DNA of 36,977 bases from Thioalkalivibrio sp. (GCA_007116035.1 SKJG01000172.1:1-36977), one strand, 5' to 3'. Shown: positions 15,390 through 24,116, numbered from the stretch's first letter. Notes: generated by a model from the sequence alone, not told the origin. Program-made: numbers and translations.

Positions 15390-16253
15390 ATGAAGAGAGC
15401 GCAAGAAGTTCTGTATCCTGAACATCCCGACAAGGTCGAACCCAAACAGACCCTTGACACCGGGACTCCGCCCATCCGCTCGATCTCTGCTCCGGGCGAT
15501 CTGGGGCAGTGGCTTTCAAGGGGATGGCAGGACCTGATGAAAGTGCCGTCCGTACTGCTGCACGGTCTCGTTGTGGCGGCTGTCGGCGCAGTCATTCTGT
15601 TTCTGAGTTGGGAGCAGCCGGTCGTCAGCCTGATGTTCATCTCCGGCTTCCTGCTGGTGGGTCCGATCCTCGCGGTGGGAGTGAATGAGATGGCGCGGAG
15701 GTTGGAGCAGGGAGGGCCAATCCGCTTCAGTACCGGCCTAAGCGCGATCCGCGAGTTGGGTTGGGCGGTTTGGCTCTATGCCGCGATCCTGATCATCATG
15801 TTTGCCTTGTGGGCCGGTATCGTGTGGCGCTGGATCGGCGTCCTGACGATGGGCGAGCTCGGCACGCCGGCAAGCATGGGTGAAGTGTTCGCTGCAATGC
15901 TGGCGAGTCCACAGGGCATCGTGGCCTTGCTGGGCCTGATCGCCGCGGGAGTGGTTTTCGCGCTGGCGGTCTTCGCCATCAGTCTCGTGACGCTGCCGGC
16001 GATGCTGGATCGTCAGCGGGGGTTGGTGGATGCAGTGGCCATCAGCCTGAAGGCGCTGAAGACCAACCTGGGTCCCCTGTTGCTGTGGGGCCTGCTGATC
16101 ACCGTCCTGTTCGCGGTCTCCGCAGCAACCGCCTTCATTGCTCTGATCGTCATTTTCCCGTGGCTTGGCCTGTCCATGTGGCATGGTTATCGGGATTTGG
16201 TGGGTCCGAGCAATCGGGCGTCGACTGCCAAGCCACATCCCACACATGGTTGA
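15390..16253 (+). CDS. DUF2189-family integral membrane protein
   Basis: A 287-residue membrane protein of the DUF2189 family, function unknown. A polar N-terminus of about 45 residues leads into six or so transmembrane helices. Typical family features are a Trp-rich first segment (GWQDLMKVPSVLLHGLVVA), FLLVGPILAVGVNEMARRLE, and the C-terminal FPWLGLSMWHGYRDLVG. The start ATG has AAGGGAGAG nine bases upstream. It is about half identical to the gene at 18483-19304 by eye, so the two are paralogs. The two differ mainly in the first 40 residues and in a 15-residue tail present only here. Some DUF2189 genes lie next to respiratory-oxidase genes in other bacteria; there are none here. Confidence 0.85.
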   Translation: MKRAQEVLYPEHPDKVEPKQTLDTGTPPIRSISAPGDLGQWLSRGWQDLMKVPSVLLHGLVVAAVGAVILFLSWEQPVVSLMFISGFLLVGPILAVGVNEMARRLEQGGPIRFSTGLSAIRELGWAVWLYAAILIIMFALWAGIVWRWIGVLTMGELGTPASMGEVFAAMLASPQGIVALLGLIAAGVVFALAVFAISLVTLPAMLDRQRGLVDAVAISLKALKTNLGPLLLWGLLITVLFAVSAATAFIALIVIFPWLGLSMWHGYRDLVGPSNRASTAKPHPTHG

Positions 16254-16303
16254 TGCGACACGGTTGCGCGTAATCGCTGTGCGCTTCCGGACGGCATGAC
16301 AAG

Positions 16304-16337
16304 CGGCAGCCGGTGTTGATCGTCGCACCGGCTGCCG
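16304..16337. terminator. Strong bidirectional hairpin between convergent genes
   Basis: CGGCAGCCGGTG and its exact complement CACCGGCTGCCG form a 12-base-pair perfect stem with a 10-base loop. It lies midway between two convergent stop codons (16253 and 16424). No U-tract follows on either strand, but position and stability fit a shared terminator or 3'-end barrier. Confidence 0.7.
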
Positions 16338-16423
16338 TGATTCAGGGACGCATGTCGACGTGCTTTGCCGCGGTGGGCTGCCCGGCTCGCGACAGAAGGG
16401 AAGGCAGGCCAGGGCCCACTGGC

Positions 16424-17179
16424 CTACTCCAATGCTTCCAGTGACTCGGGCAGTACTTGGCCGCCATCCACGATCAGCGTCTGGCCCGTGATGTAACGCG
16501 CCTCGGGCGAGGCCAGAAAGCACACGGCATGCGCGATGTCCTGAGGTTCGCACAACTTCTTGGTGGGAATGGACGCCGCCATCTGGCGGAGATAGTCATC
16601 GCCCTGTTTTTCCAGTCCTTCGGTCAGCACGTTGCCCGGCATGACCGCATTGATGGTGATGCCGTCAGACGCGCACTCGAGAGCCGCAGAGCGCATGAAG
16701 CCCAGTTGACCGGCCTTGCTGGCGCCGTAATGCGCCCAGCCCGGGAAGCCGGTAATTGGCCCCGTGATCGAGGAGGTGAGCACGATCCGGCCGTAGCCGC
16801 GCTCCCGCATGCCCGGCAGGACTGCCTGCGTCATGAAGAAAGCACCCCGAAGATTGATCCCGATCATTTCTTCCCAGTCTTCCTCGCTCATCGTGTCCAA
16901 GGCAGCTTGAGGAAAGATCCCCGCGTTGGAGCAGAGGATGTCTATGCTCTGGTGGCGATCCTGTACTGCCTTCACCGCTTGCTGGCAGGACGCTTTCGAA
17001 CGGACGTCCAAAACCTCGAATTCCGCGCCCAACTCTTCGGCAGCCGCTTTTCCATCGGCCTCGTCGATGTCCGTGATGACTGCGGTCGCACCAGCTTCGA
17101 TCACGGTTTTTGCAATGGCCCTGCCGATGCCATTGGCGCCTCCGGTAATGATGGCGACCTGGTTCGTTAATGCAAACAT
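16424..17179 (-). CDS. Short-chain dehydrogenase/reductase, FabG-like
   Basis: A 251-residue classical short-chain dehydrogenase with an NAD(P)-binding Rossmann fold. The cofactor motif TGGANGIG lies at 12-19, and an acidic residue (D37) after the second beta strand suggests NAD(H) preference. NAG at 85-87 and the catalytic set N109, S136/S137, Y151 and K155 (YGASK) are present. The C-terminus has the usual VDGG signature (ITGQTLIVDGG). Length is normal for the family. AGAGGAG lies seven to eight bases before the ATG. The substrate cannot be inferred; automatic annotation would likely call it 3-oxoacyl-ACP reductase, but no fatty-acid genes are nearby. It is divergent from the MBL hydrolase at 17518 and convergent with the DUF2189 gene at 15390. 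Confidence 0.9.
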   Translation of the reverse strand: MFALTNQVAIITGGANGIGRAIAKTVIEAGATAVITDIDEADGKAAAEELGAEFEVLDVRSKASCQQAVKAVQDRHQSIDILCSNAGIFPQAALDTMSEEDWEEMIGINLRGAFFMTQAVLPGMRERGYGRIVLTSSITGPITGFPGWAHYGASKAGQLGFMRSAALECASDGITINAVMPGNVLTEGLEKQGDDYLRQMAASIPTKKLCEPQDIAHAVCFLASPEARYITGQTLIVDGGQVLPESLEALE

Positions 17180-17345
17180 GAAAATCTCCTCTTGTTCCGT
17201 CCTGTTCGTTCCTTATTCAGGCGATCCAGATCCATCATGTCAATGGGGCTGAATCCGCCGATGCGATGGTCACTCTACCGGCCACTGCTTGACGGCTGAG
17301 CGATGATGCGCTTGATCAAAAGCGTGGTACCTCTATTCGGAGGCT

Positions 17346-17364
17346 GTCAATGCGTATGACTGCG
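17346..17364 (+). repeat. 19-base dispersed repeat, copy 1
   Basis: GTCAATGCGTATGACTGCG lies in the intergenic region upstream of the MBL gene promoter. It matches 19600-19618 in 18 of 19 bases, in the same orientation. Flanks are unrelated. Confidence 0.55.
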
Positions 17365-17452
17365 CCCCGCGCAGGTAAAAGGCTCGCGCTCCTGAGCGTT
17401 CCGCCAGCGCGAATGTGTCGATAGGATTCCGTTGGAATGCGGAACCGCAGCC

Positions 17453-17481
17453 TTGACCGTTGGCCGGATGGCGACTAGGTT
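17453..17481 (+). promoter_or_regulatory. Candidate sigma-70 promoter of the MBL hydrolase gene
   Basis: TTGACC (-35, 17453-17458) and TAGGTT (-10, 17476-17481) are separated by exactly 17 bases. Transcription would start about 30 bases before the ATG at 17518. The -35 box is a good match, the -10 only fair. Confidence 0.45.
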
Positions 17482-17517
17482 TTGATGCTGTGTGGTTTTC
17501 TTGAAGAGGAGCGAATC

Positions 17518-18435
17518 ATGATTGTTCCCGAGAATCCTTATCCCCGCGTCACCGTCGACACTGCCGCGCACAAGGTGGAAGAGGCCGATGCCTGGTACAT
17601 GATCGGGCTCTCCGGAATCCCGAGCGCCGAGAATCAGGGCCACACCTCGAATGCCGGATTCGTGACGACCGGCGAGGGGGTGGTGGTGTACGACGCCCTT
17701 GGAACGCCCGCGCTCGGCTTCGAACTGATCCGGCGGATACGGGAAGTCACGGACGAGCCGATCCGCTACGTGATCGCAGGGCACTACCATGCCGATCATA
17801 TCTATGGCCTGCAGGCCTTCGCCGATCATACCGATGCCCGGATCATCGCCCAGAGCCGCGCGCAAGGTTATCTGGACAGTGACACGGCCCGCCAACGGCT
17901 CCAGCAGCGTCGGGAGGTGCTGTTTCCCTGGGTGGACGAAACTACTCGTGTCATCCACCCCGATGAGTTCTTTGACGACGAGCACCGCGTTGAACTCGGT
18001 GACAAGACCTTCCGCCTGCTCCACGCAGGACCCGCCCATTCGCCCGATGACGTGCTGATGGTGGTCGAGGAGAGCCGCGTGGTATTCGCCGGTGACATCG
18101 TGTTCGATGGCCGCCTGCCATTCCTCGGTGACGACGAGGTCAACACCGCAAACTGGATCGACCGCCTCGATCGGGTTCAGGAGATGAGCCCCTCGTTCCT
18201 GATCCCCGGGCACGGGGCGGCAACATCCGAGGCAGTGCGTGCGGTGAGTTTCACCCGTGGATATCTGCAGGATCTGCGCGAGCATATGGGTGAGGCGGTG
18301 GAGGATTTTTTGTCGTTCGAAGAGGCCTATGCCCGGGCCGACTGGTCGAAGTACGAGGGTGTGCCGGCCTTTGCGGAGACACACCGCCGCAACGCCAATG
18401 CCGTGTTCCTGGAGATGGAGGCGGCAATGTTCTAG
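17518..18435 (+). CDS. MBL-fold metallohydrolase, SoxH-like
   Basis: A 305-residue metallo-beta-lactamase-fold hydrolase with a complete two-metal site. It has H89-Y-H91-A-D93-H94 (HYHADH), a further His near 179 (AGPAHSPDD), the bridging Asp in FAGDIVFDG, and a final His in IPGHG. No signal peptide is obvious, so a cytoplasmic location is likely, although several SoxH relatives are exported. The closest type is the SoxH or quinoprotein-relay zinc hydrolase group found in sulfur and methylotrophic gene clusters; the substrate is unknown. The ATG at 18-20 of the 17501 block (17518) is preferred over 17482 because GAAGAGGAG lies six bases upstream. It stands alone, convergent with the second DUF2189 gene 47 bases downstream. 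Confidence 0.85.
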   Translation: MIVPENPYPRVTVDTAAHKVEEADAWYMIGLSGIPSAENQGHTSNAGFVTTGEGVVVYDALGTPALGFELIRRIREVTDEPIRYVIAGHYHADHIYGLQAFADHTDARIIAQSRAQGYLDSDTARQRLQQRREVLFPWVDETTRVIHPDEFFDDEHRVELGDKTFRLLHAGPAHSPDDVLMVVEESRVVFAGDIVFDGRLPFLGDDEVNTANWIDRLDRVQEMSPSFLIPGHGAATSEAVRAVSFTRGYLQDLREHMGEAVEDFLSFEEAYARADWSKYEGVPAFAETHRRNANAVFLEMEAAMF

Positions 18436-18454
18436 TCGTGTTCCGCTGCGGGGT

Positions 18455-18472
18455 TCCGCTTGTGGACGCGGA
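18455..18472. terminator. Weak hairpin between convergent genes
   Basis: TCCGC and GCGGA pair across an 8-base loop in the 47-base gap between the MBL stop (18435) and the DUF2189 stop (18483). The stem is short and no T-run follows, so this is a weak candidate. Confidence 0.25.
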
Positions 18473-18482
18473 TGACTGCGGC

Positions 18483-19304
18483 TCAGTGGCCTCCCACCAG
18501 GTCACGGTACCCGTGCCACATCGCGAGCCCGAGCCAGGGGAAGATGACGATCAGCGCGACGAAGGCCGTGAGCACGGAGACCAGGAACAGTGCCGTGATC
18601 AGCAGTGCCCAGAACAACAGGGGTACGGGGTTGCGCTTGAAGGCCTTCAGGCTGACAGCCACTGCGTCGACGAGACCCGAACGCTGATCCAGCATAGCTG
18701 GCACCGTGATCACGCTCATCGCGAACGCGACAAGAGCAAACGCGGCGCCGATGATGAGCACACCGACCAGTGACACGATGCCTCCCGGGCTGGCAAGCAT
18801 CGCGCTCAGCAGTTCACCGATGTGTGCAGGCAGGCCCAGTTGCCCGACATTCATCACGGCAATCCAGAGCCAGGTGTAGGCGGTCCAGACCGCGAAGATG
18901 CCCAGGAGTATGGCGGCAAAAAGCCATAGCGGTGCGCCAATTTCCGTAATGGCTCCCAGGCCGGCCGGAGCCTTCGCGGGCTGTCCCGCTTCCAGATTCC
19001 TGGCTGTCGCATTCAGACTGACCGCGAGCGCTGGCCCGACGAGCAGGAACCCGATGACCAAGGCCAAGCTCAGCCAGGGCTGCGCCCAGGTCGCCCAGAC
19101 CAGTACCACGCCGGCAACGCTGAATACGAGCCCGTGAAGCAGAGCGGATGGTGCCCGCAAAAGATCCCGCCAACCTTGACGAAGCCAGCGAAGGGGCTGT
19201 CCGAACGAGATGGACTGGATACTGCGCGTGCCACCCTCCAGTGTCCTCTCGGGACGGATTTCTCCGGGATCCTCAGGATACCGACGCTTGATCAGGTCGA
19301 CCAC
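18483..19304 (-). CDS. DUF2189-family integral membrane protein, paralog of 15390-16253
   Basis: A 273-residue DUF2189 membrane protein with the same layout as the gene at 15390: polar N-terminus, about six helices, and a nearly identical C-terminal block ending FPWLGLAMWHGYRDLVGGH. Shared segments include PSALLHGLV, GFLLVGPALAVSLN, AAMLASP/SAMLASP-type and TVPAMLDQRSGLVDAVAVSLKA. The start is a GTG at 19304, chosen because AAGGAGG lies seven bases upstream; the open frame extends further but without a start signal. The gene faces the first paralog across the dehydrogenase and MBL genes. The arrangement suggests an old inverted duplication or independent recruitment. Function unknown. Confidence 0.85.
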   Translation of the reverse strand: MVDLIKRRYPEDPGEIRPERTLEGGTRSIQSISFGQPLRWLRQGWRDLLRAPSALLHGLVFSVAGVVLVWATWAQPWLSLALVIGFLLVGPALAVSLNATARNLEAGQPAKAPAGLGAITEIGAPLWLFAAILLGIFAVWTAYTWLWIAVMNVGQLGLPAHIGELLSAMLASPGGIVSLVGVLIIGAAFALVAFAMSVITVPAMLDQRSGLVDAVAVSLKAFKRNPVPLLFWALLITALFLVSVLTAFVALIVIFPWLGLAMWHGYRDLVGGH

Positions 19305-19599
19305 GATGACACCTCCTTGCGTTGGTTGTCGCTTGTATGTCGGGCAACAGGAGTCTGCGCATTTCGAACGCCAGAGGAACGCCTTTGCGCTATTGCCCGG
19401 GACAGCCTGGGGGAGGCGGGGTCTTCCGGGAGTCCCGCCATGCGGTCCCTGCTGGATCGGCTCGGTCGGATCGCGTCCTTGGCCGGTCCTGGAATTGCGA
19501 CTGGGACCTTGGCATTCGGCCGACTGTCCCAACGGGCAAGCGCGCATCAGCGACGAAAAATTTCATCTATCGTCAACCATTGCACCGCAGGTTTAGCGC

Positions 19600-19618
19600 G
19601 TCAATGCGTATGATTGCG
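19600..19618 (+). repeat. 19-base dispersed repeat, copy 2
   Basis: GTCAATGCGTATGATTGCG differs from the copy at 17346-17364 by one base. This copy contains TATGAT, a good -10-like hexamer, but no -35 box lies at the right distance. Confidence 0.55.
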
Positions 19619-19778
19619 ACTTGAAGGCACGAGATGAACCCTCTGCAATAGATGCTGGATATTTGGCGACGAGCGGGCGCGTCGAAGCGGAAGCATGCGA
19701 GCGGTGACCGGTCCGCCATCGTCCAGAGACCCGTCAGGCGTTGCCCCGAGGGATGCAGGGATGAACAAGGCGATTGCG

Positions 19779-19851
19779 CGTGCGTCATCCTTTGTCCGGG
19801 CCTGAAAGATTCACAGCGTGGGTTTTTTGCCTTGCGCGCCGATGACGCACG
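19779..19851. promoter_or_regulatory. Long-spaced perfect inverted repeat upstream of the fusion-enzyme gene
   Basis: CGTGCGTCATC (19779-19789) and its complement GATGACGCACG (19841-19851) are separated by 51 bases and lie 64 bases before the gene start. It could be a pair of half-sites for a DNA-looping regulator, a stem in the leader RNA, or chance. Confidence 0.3.
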
Positions 19852-19914
19852 ATCCCACTCTCGGTGGAAGGTCTGCCGGGATCCCAGTGACCAACGACAT
19901 CATCGGAGACCCAA

Positions 19915-22900
19915 ATGTCCGAAGAGGCGAGATTCCGGTCAAAGGTGAAGGCCGTGCTGTTCGATATGGACGGGGTGGTGACGGATACCGCGCGCGCGCA
20001 CGCCGCTGCATGGAAACGCCTGTTCGACGAATTTCTCGAGGCGCGCGCAAACCGCCTCGGCGAGGCGTTCCGGCCGTTCGACCCCCGCGATGACTATCGC
20101 CGCTTTGTCGACGGAAAACCTCGCGCCGACGGCATCCGGAGCTTTCTCGCTTCGCGGGGTATCGAACTGCCGGCCGGCAGCAGGGACGATGGTCCGGACG
20201 AAGACACTGTTGCTGGTCTTGGCTATCGCAAAAACCGATATTTCCGAACCTGGCTGGACGAAAATCGCGTCGAACCGTACCCGGGAACCCTGAGGCTGCT
20301 TGAGGCACTACGCAATGAGGGCGTGGCGACGGCTGTGTTCTCCTCGAGCCGCAATGCCGAGGCCGTGCTGGAAAGCGCCGCGTTGCTCGATCGATTCGAC
20401 GCCCGGGTCGACGGGAATGACCTGCTTCGGTTGGACATCCCCGGCAAGCCCGACCCTGCGATGCTGCTGGAGGCGGCCCGACAACTGGATGTCGCTCCGG
20501 CGGAGTGTGCGGTCTTCGAGGATGCGCGCAGCGGCATCGAGGCCGGTGTCCAGGGCGGGTTCCGCCCGGTGATCGGTGTCGCCCGCGAAGATCACGGCGA
20601 TCGATGGAAGGAGGCGGGTGCCGACCTTGTGATTCGCGATCTGGCCCAACTCCGCTTCACCCCCGCGGACGGTCTAACGCTGCGCACGCTCGCCAATCTG
20701 CCGTCGGCCCTGGATCGCGAGAACGAGATGCTCCCCCGTCTGAAGACCGGGGAGCCTGCGGTGTTTCTGGATTACGACGGCACGCTGACGCCGATCGTCG
20801 ACGACCACACGAAGGCGCTGCTGGCCGACGATATGCAGGCGACGGTGGCGGCTCTCGCCCGGCGTTGCACGGTGGTGATCGTGAGCGGCCGTGATCTGGC
20901 GAAGCTGCGTGAGTTGGTTGGGCTGGACTCCGTGTGGTTTGCGGGCAGCCATGGTTTCGAGATCATCGGCCCAAAAGGTGCTGCCCGGGGCCTGGAGAAA
21001 GGCGAAGAATTTCTTCCGGAACTCGATGAACTGGAGCGTGGCTTGAAGGATGAGTTGGCCGGCATCGACGGGCATTCGCTGGAGCGGAAGAAATTCTCGA
21101 TCGCGGTGCACTATCGCGGTGTCGCGTCCACGGACGTGGAGTCCCTGAAGGCCATCGTTGACAAGGTGTTGCAGGAACACCCGAGTCTGCGCCTTGGTCG
21201 TGGCAAGAAGGTCCTGGAGATCGGCCCCGATATCCATTGGAACAAGGGCGAAGCGGTGCGCTGGGTGTTGCAGGAGCTGGAGGCAGATCACCCGGACCTC
21301 GTTCCGGTCTACGTTGGCGATGACATCACCGATGAGGATGCTTTCCAGGCGCTTGCGGGGCAGGGGATCTGCATTGTCGTGCGCCACGACGAAACCCGGG
21401 CGACCGCCGCCGACTACGCCGTCGACGACACGCTGGGCGTGAAACGCCTGCTCCAGTCCTTGACCGGCATCATTGCCGCGCGGGAGCGCGGTGCCGCGGC
21501 GATGCGCGACCGGGGTGCATGGTCGCTGACCTACTCGGGTTACCGGCCCACGCAGGAAGGTTTGCGCGAGGCCCTGTGCACGCTCGGCAACGGCTACTGC
21601 GCGACCCGTGGCGCCTCGCCCGATGCGCGGGCGGACGACGTGCATTACCCGGGGACGTATCTGGCTGGCGGCTACAATCGGCTGATCAGCGAAGTGGCCG
21701 GACGGAAGGTCGAAAACGAGGACCTGGTCAATCTGCCGAACTGGCTGCCGCTGACTTTCCGGATCGATGACGGCGACTGGTTCCGGCTCGATGATATGGA
21801 GATTCTGTCCCTGGATCAGGAACTCGATGTCATCCACGGTCTGCTGCACCGTACCCTGCGCTTTCGCGACGCCGAAGGTCGCACGACCCACTGGCGGGAA
21901 CAGCGGCTGGTCAGCATGGACACCCCCCACATTGCCGGTCTTTGCGTGGAGCTGACGGCCGAGGACTGGTCAGGCCGGATGACAGTGCGGTCGTCCCTCG
22001 ACGGCAGCGTGGTCAATGACGGCGTTGCCCGCTACCGCGGTCTGGCGAACTGTCATCTCGAGGTCCTGGCCGCGGAGCATCGGGGCGAGGACACGATCTT
22101 TCTTCATTCGCGCACCAACCAATCCCTGCTCGGGATCGCCCAGGCGGCACGGACCCGCGTGTATGGGGGCGGCACCGAGATGGCTGCCGAACGGCGGACG
22201 ATCCGCGAAGACGCGGGCATCGCCCAGGAGCTGGCCTTTGCCCTGGCCGAGGGCGAAGCGGTCCGGGTCGAGAAGATCGTCGCATTGTACTCGTCGCGCG
22301 ACTGGGCGATCTCCGAACCGGGGCTGGAGGCACTGCGGGGGCTGGGCCGCACCGGTGGCTTCGATGCGATTCGAGCGCGGCACGAACGGGCCTGGGCACA
22401 TCTCTGGAACGAGTGCGACATCGCCCTCGACGATGACGGGGCGCCAACGACGGAACTGAAGCTGCGCGTACACATCTTCCACCTGCTGCAGACGGCGTCG
22501 CGGCACTCGGTCGATCTCGACACCGGTGTGCCCGCACGCGGTTGGCACGGCGAGGCGTACCGTGGTCACATCTTCTGGGACGAACTGTTCATCTTTCCCT
22601 TCCTGAGCCTGCGCATGCCCACGCTGACCCGTGCCCTGTTGCGCTACCGCCATCGTCGTCTCGGCGAGGCGAGGCAGGCGGCTGCGGATGCCGGCTACCG
22701 GGGAGCCATGTATCCCTGGCAAAGCGGCAGTGATGGCCGGGAAGAAACACAGCGGGTGCACCTCAACCCGGATTCGGGGCGCTGGCTTCCGGATACCTCG
22801 CACCGGCAACGGCACATCAACTCGGCCATCGCCTACAACGTCTGGCAGTACTACCAGACGACCGATGACCAGGAGTTCATGCATTTCTACGGCGCAGAGA

Positions 22901-24000
22901 TGCTGCTGGAGATCGCCCGCTTCTGGGCCAGTGCCTCGGTGTACAACCCGGCACTGGATCGCTACGAGATCAGCGGTGTGATGGGGCCGGACGAATATCA
23001 TACCGCCTATCCGGACACCGACCCGGAGGCCGCTGGGGGTGTGGACAACAACGCCTACACCAATGTGATGGCGGCCTGGGTGCTGACACGGGCGCGGGAC
23101 GTCATCGACCTGCTTCCCGAGATGCGCTGGCGGCAGCTGCGCGAGCGGATGGAGCTGAGTGATGAAGAGCTCGAGCTCTGGTACGACATCAGCCGGAAGC
23201 TCCGCGTGCCCATGCAGGACGATGGCATTATCAGCCAGTTCGAGGGCTATGAGGACCTCGAAGAGTTCGACTGGGACGGCTATCGCAAGAAGTACGGCGA
23301 CATTCATCGCCTGGACCGTATCCTCGAGGCCGAGGACGACACGCCGAACCGGTACAAGGTCTCCAAGCAGGCAGACGTGCTGATGCTGTTCTTTCTCTTC
23401 TCGGCGGAGGAGTTGGCGATGCTCTTCGAACAGCTCGGCTACCCGTTCGCTCCGGAGACGATTCCGCGGAATGTCGAATACTACCTCGCGCGCACCTCAC
23501 ATGGCTCGACCCTGAGCCAGGTCGTGCATTCGTGGGTACTGGCACGATCGGACCGCTCGCATTCCTGGAATCTCTTCCAACGGGTTCTGGACAGCGATAT
23601 CGCCGACATTCAGGGTGGCACGACGCCCGAAGGCATTCATGTCGGTGCGATGGCCGGGAGCATCGACCTGGTCCAGCGTTGCTACCTGGGCATCGGAATG
23701 CGTGGCAATGTGCTGCACTTCGATCCGGCATTCCCTTCCGAACTGCATTGCGTCAAGGTGCGGTTGCACTATCGCAACCAGACGCTGGAAGTGGAGTCCA
23801 ACCACGATACGCTGGAGATCCGCAGCGGGGCATACACCACGCGGTCGATCACCGTTGCGTACCGCGGGCATTATCGTGAGATGGCACCCGGTGACAGCTG
23901 CCAGTTTCGTTTGCTCAAGCCGGAAGAGCGCGTGCGCGACGAGAATCGTCGCGCAGGGGAGCCCTCCGGGGCACCGGCTTTGGAGCAGCCATCGTCATGA
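19915..24000 (+). CDS. Trifunctional fusion: beta-phosphoglucomutase, trehalose-6-phosphatase, GH65 phosphorylase
   Basis: A 1361-residue cytoplasmic protein with three enzyme domains. Residues ~12-245 are a HAD domain of beta-phosphoglucomutase type (LFDMDGVVTDTA from 15). Residues ~275-510 are a trehalose-6-phosphate phosphatase (VFLDYDGTLTPI near 284; GDDITDED from 468). Residues ~530-1330 are a GH65 phosphorylase: GHIFWDEL 884-891, general acid E1027 in GVMGPDEYH, and phosphate-binding SHGSTLS 1195-1201. This is the layout of Mycobacterium tuberculosis OtsB1 (Rv2006, 1327 residues). All key residues look intact. Together the domains could make trehalose from its phosphate, cleave trehalose (or a related disaccharide) with phosphate to beta-glucose-1-phosphate, and convert that to glucose-6-phosphate. 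GH65 specificity is not proven by sequence. CGGAG lies about seven bases before the ATG. Confidence 0.93.
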   Translation: MSEEARFRSKVKAVLFDMDGVVTDTARAHAAAWKRLFDEFLEARANRLGEAFRPFDPRDDYRRFVDGKPRADGIRSFLASRGIELPAGSRDDGPDEDTVAGLGYRKNRYFRTWLDENRVEPYPGTLRLLEALRNEGVATAVFSSSRNAEAVLESAALLDRFDARVDGNDLLRLDIPGKPDPAMLLEAARQLDVAPAECAVFEDARSGIEAGVQGGFRPVIGVAREDHGDRWKEAGADLVIRDLAQLRFTPADGLTLRTLANLPSALDRENEMLPRLKTGEPAVFLDYDGTLTPIVDDHTKALLADDMQATVAALARRCTVVIVSGRDLAKLRELVGLDSVWFAGSHGFEIIGPKGAARGLEKGEEFLPELDELERGLKDELAGIDGHSLERKKFSIAVHYRGVASTDVESLKAIVDKVLQEHPSLRLGRGKKVLEIGPDIHWNKGEAVRWVLQELEADHPDLVPVYVGDDITDEDAFQALAGQGICIVVRHDETRATAADYAVDDTLGVKRLLQSLTGIIAARERGAAAMRDRGAWSLTYSGYRPTQEGLREALCTLGNGYCATRGASPDARADDVHYPGTYLAGGYNRLISEVAGRKVENEDLVNLPNWLPLTFRIDDGDWFRLDDMEILSLDQELDVIHGLLHRTLRFRDAEGRTTHWREQRLVSMDTPHIAGLCVELTAEDWSGRMTVRSSLDGSVVNDGVARYRGLANCHLEVLAAEHRGEDTIFLHSRTNQSLLGIAQAARTRVYGGGTEMAAERRTIREDAGIAQELAFALAEGEAVRVEKIVALYSSRDWAISEPGLEALRGLGRTGGFDAIRARHERAWAHLWNECDIALDDDGAPTTELKLRVHIFHLLQTASRHSVDLDTGVPARGWHGEAYRGHIFWDELFIFPFLSLRMPTLTRALLRYRHRRLGEARQAAADAGYRGAMYPWQSGSDGREETQRVHLNPDSGRWLPDTSHRQRHINSAIAYNVWQYYQTTDDQEFMHFYGAEMLLEIARFWASASVYNPALDRYEISGVMGPDEYHTAYPDTDPEAAGGVDNNAYTNVMAAWVLTRARDVIDLLPEMRWRQLRERMELSDEELELWYDISRKLRVPMQDDGIISQFEGYEDLEEFDWDGYRKKYGDIHRLDRILEAEDDTPNRYKVSKQADVLMLFFLFSAEELAMLFEQLGYPFAPETIPRNVEYYLARTSHGSTLSQVVHSWVLARSDRSHSWNLFQRVLDSDIADIQGGTTPEGIHVGAMAGSIDLVQRCYLGIGMRGNVLHFDPAFPSELHCVKVRLHYRNQTLEVESNHDTLEIRSGAYTTRSITVAYRGHYREMAPGDSCQFRLLKPEERVRDENRRAGEPSGAPALEQPSS

Positions 24001-24008
24001 CGACCGAC

Positions 24009-24031
24009 CCGGTTCGGCTTGCAGCCGCCGG
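24009..24031. terminator. GC-rich hairpin just after the fusion-enzyme gene
   Basis: CCGG-TT-CGGCT / AGCCG-CCGG pair around a TGC loop with a two-base bulge, nine bases after the stop. No T-run follows. It may partly attenuate transcription into the rest of the cluster or stabilise the upstream mRNA. Confidence 0.35.
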
Positions 24032-24116
24032 TAGGAAACACCCAGGGCGCCTGTGCGAAGGGCAATTGGATCGCGGACACCCATAATGGACGGTAACGAA
24101 GAAGAGGATAAGACTC

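Larger units (their letters stand above)
17180..17517. other. Divergent intergenic region between the SDR and MBL genes
   Basis: A 338-base non-coding stretch. It holds a candidate promoter for the plus-strand gene (17453-17481) and a 19-base sequence (17346-17364) repeated with one mismatch at 19600-19618. I see no clear minus-strand promoter for the dehydrogenase and no RNA gene. Confidence 0.5.
19305..19914. other. Long intergenic region before the trehalose/glucan cluster
   Basis: These 610 bases separate the divergent DUF2189 and fusion-enzyme genes. They hold a hairpin (GGCGGG/CCCGCC, 19415-19439), a second copy of a 19-base repeat (19600-19618), and a perfect 11-base inverted repeat with 51 bases between arms (19779-19851). 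There is a TTTTTT run near 19823. Open frames here lack protein-like composition. I cannot point to a convincing promoter for the downstream cluster. Confidence 0.45.

Noticed and set aside
15137-15421. 94-codon plus-strand frame before the DUF2189 gene
   Set aside because: No Shine-Dalgarno, no recognisable domain, and it overlaps the true DUF2189 start in another frame.
19829-19845. CCTTGCGCGC similar to the REP-like core, as a third element copy
   Set aside because: Only about ten bases match and neither terminal repeat is present; likely chance in GC-rich DNA.
19811-20308. 165-codon minus-strand frame at the start of the fusion-enzyme gene
   Set aside because: Arg/Pro-rich shadow opposite a well-supported HAD domain.
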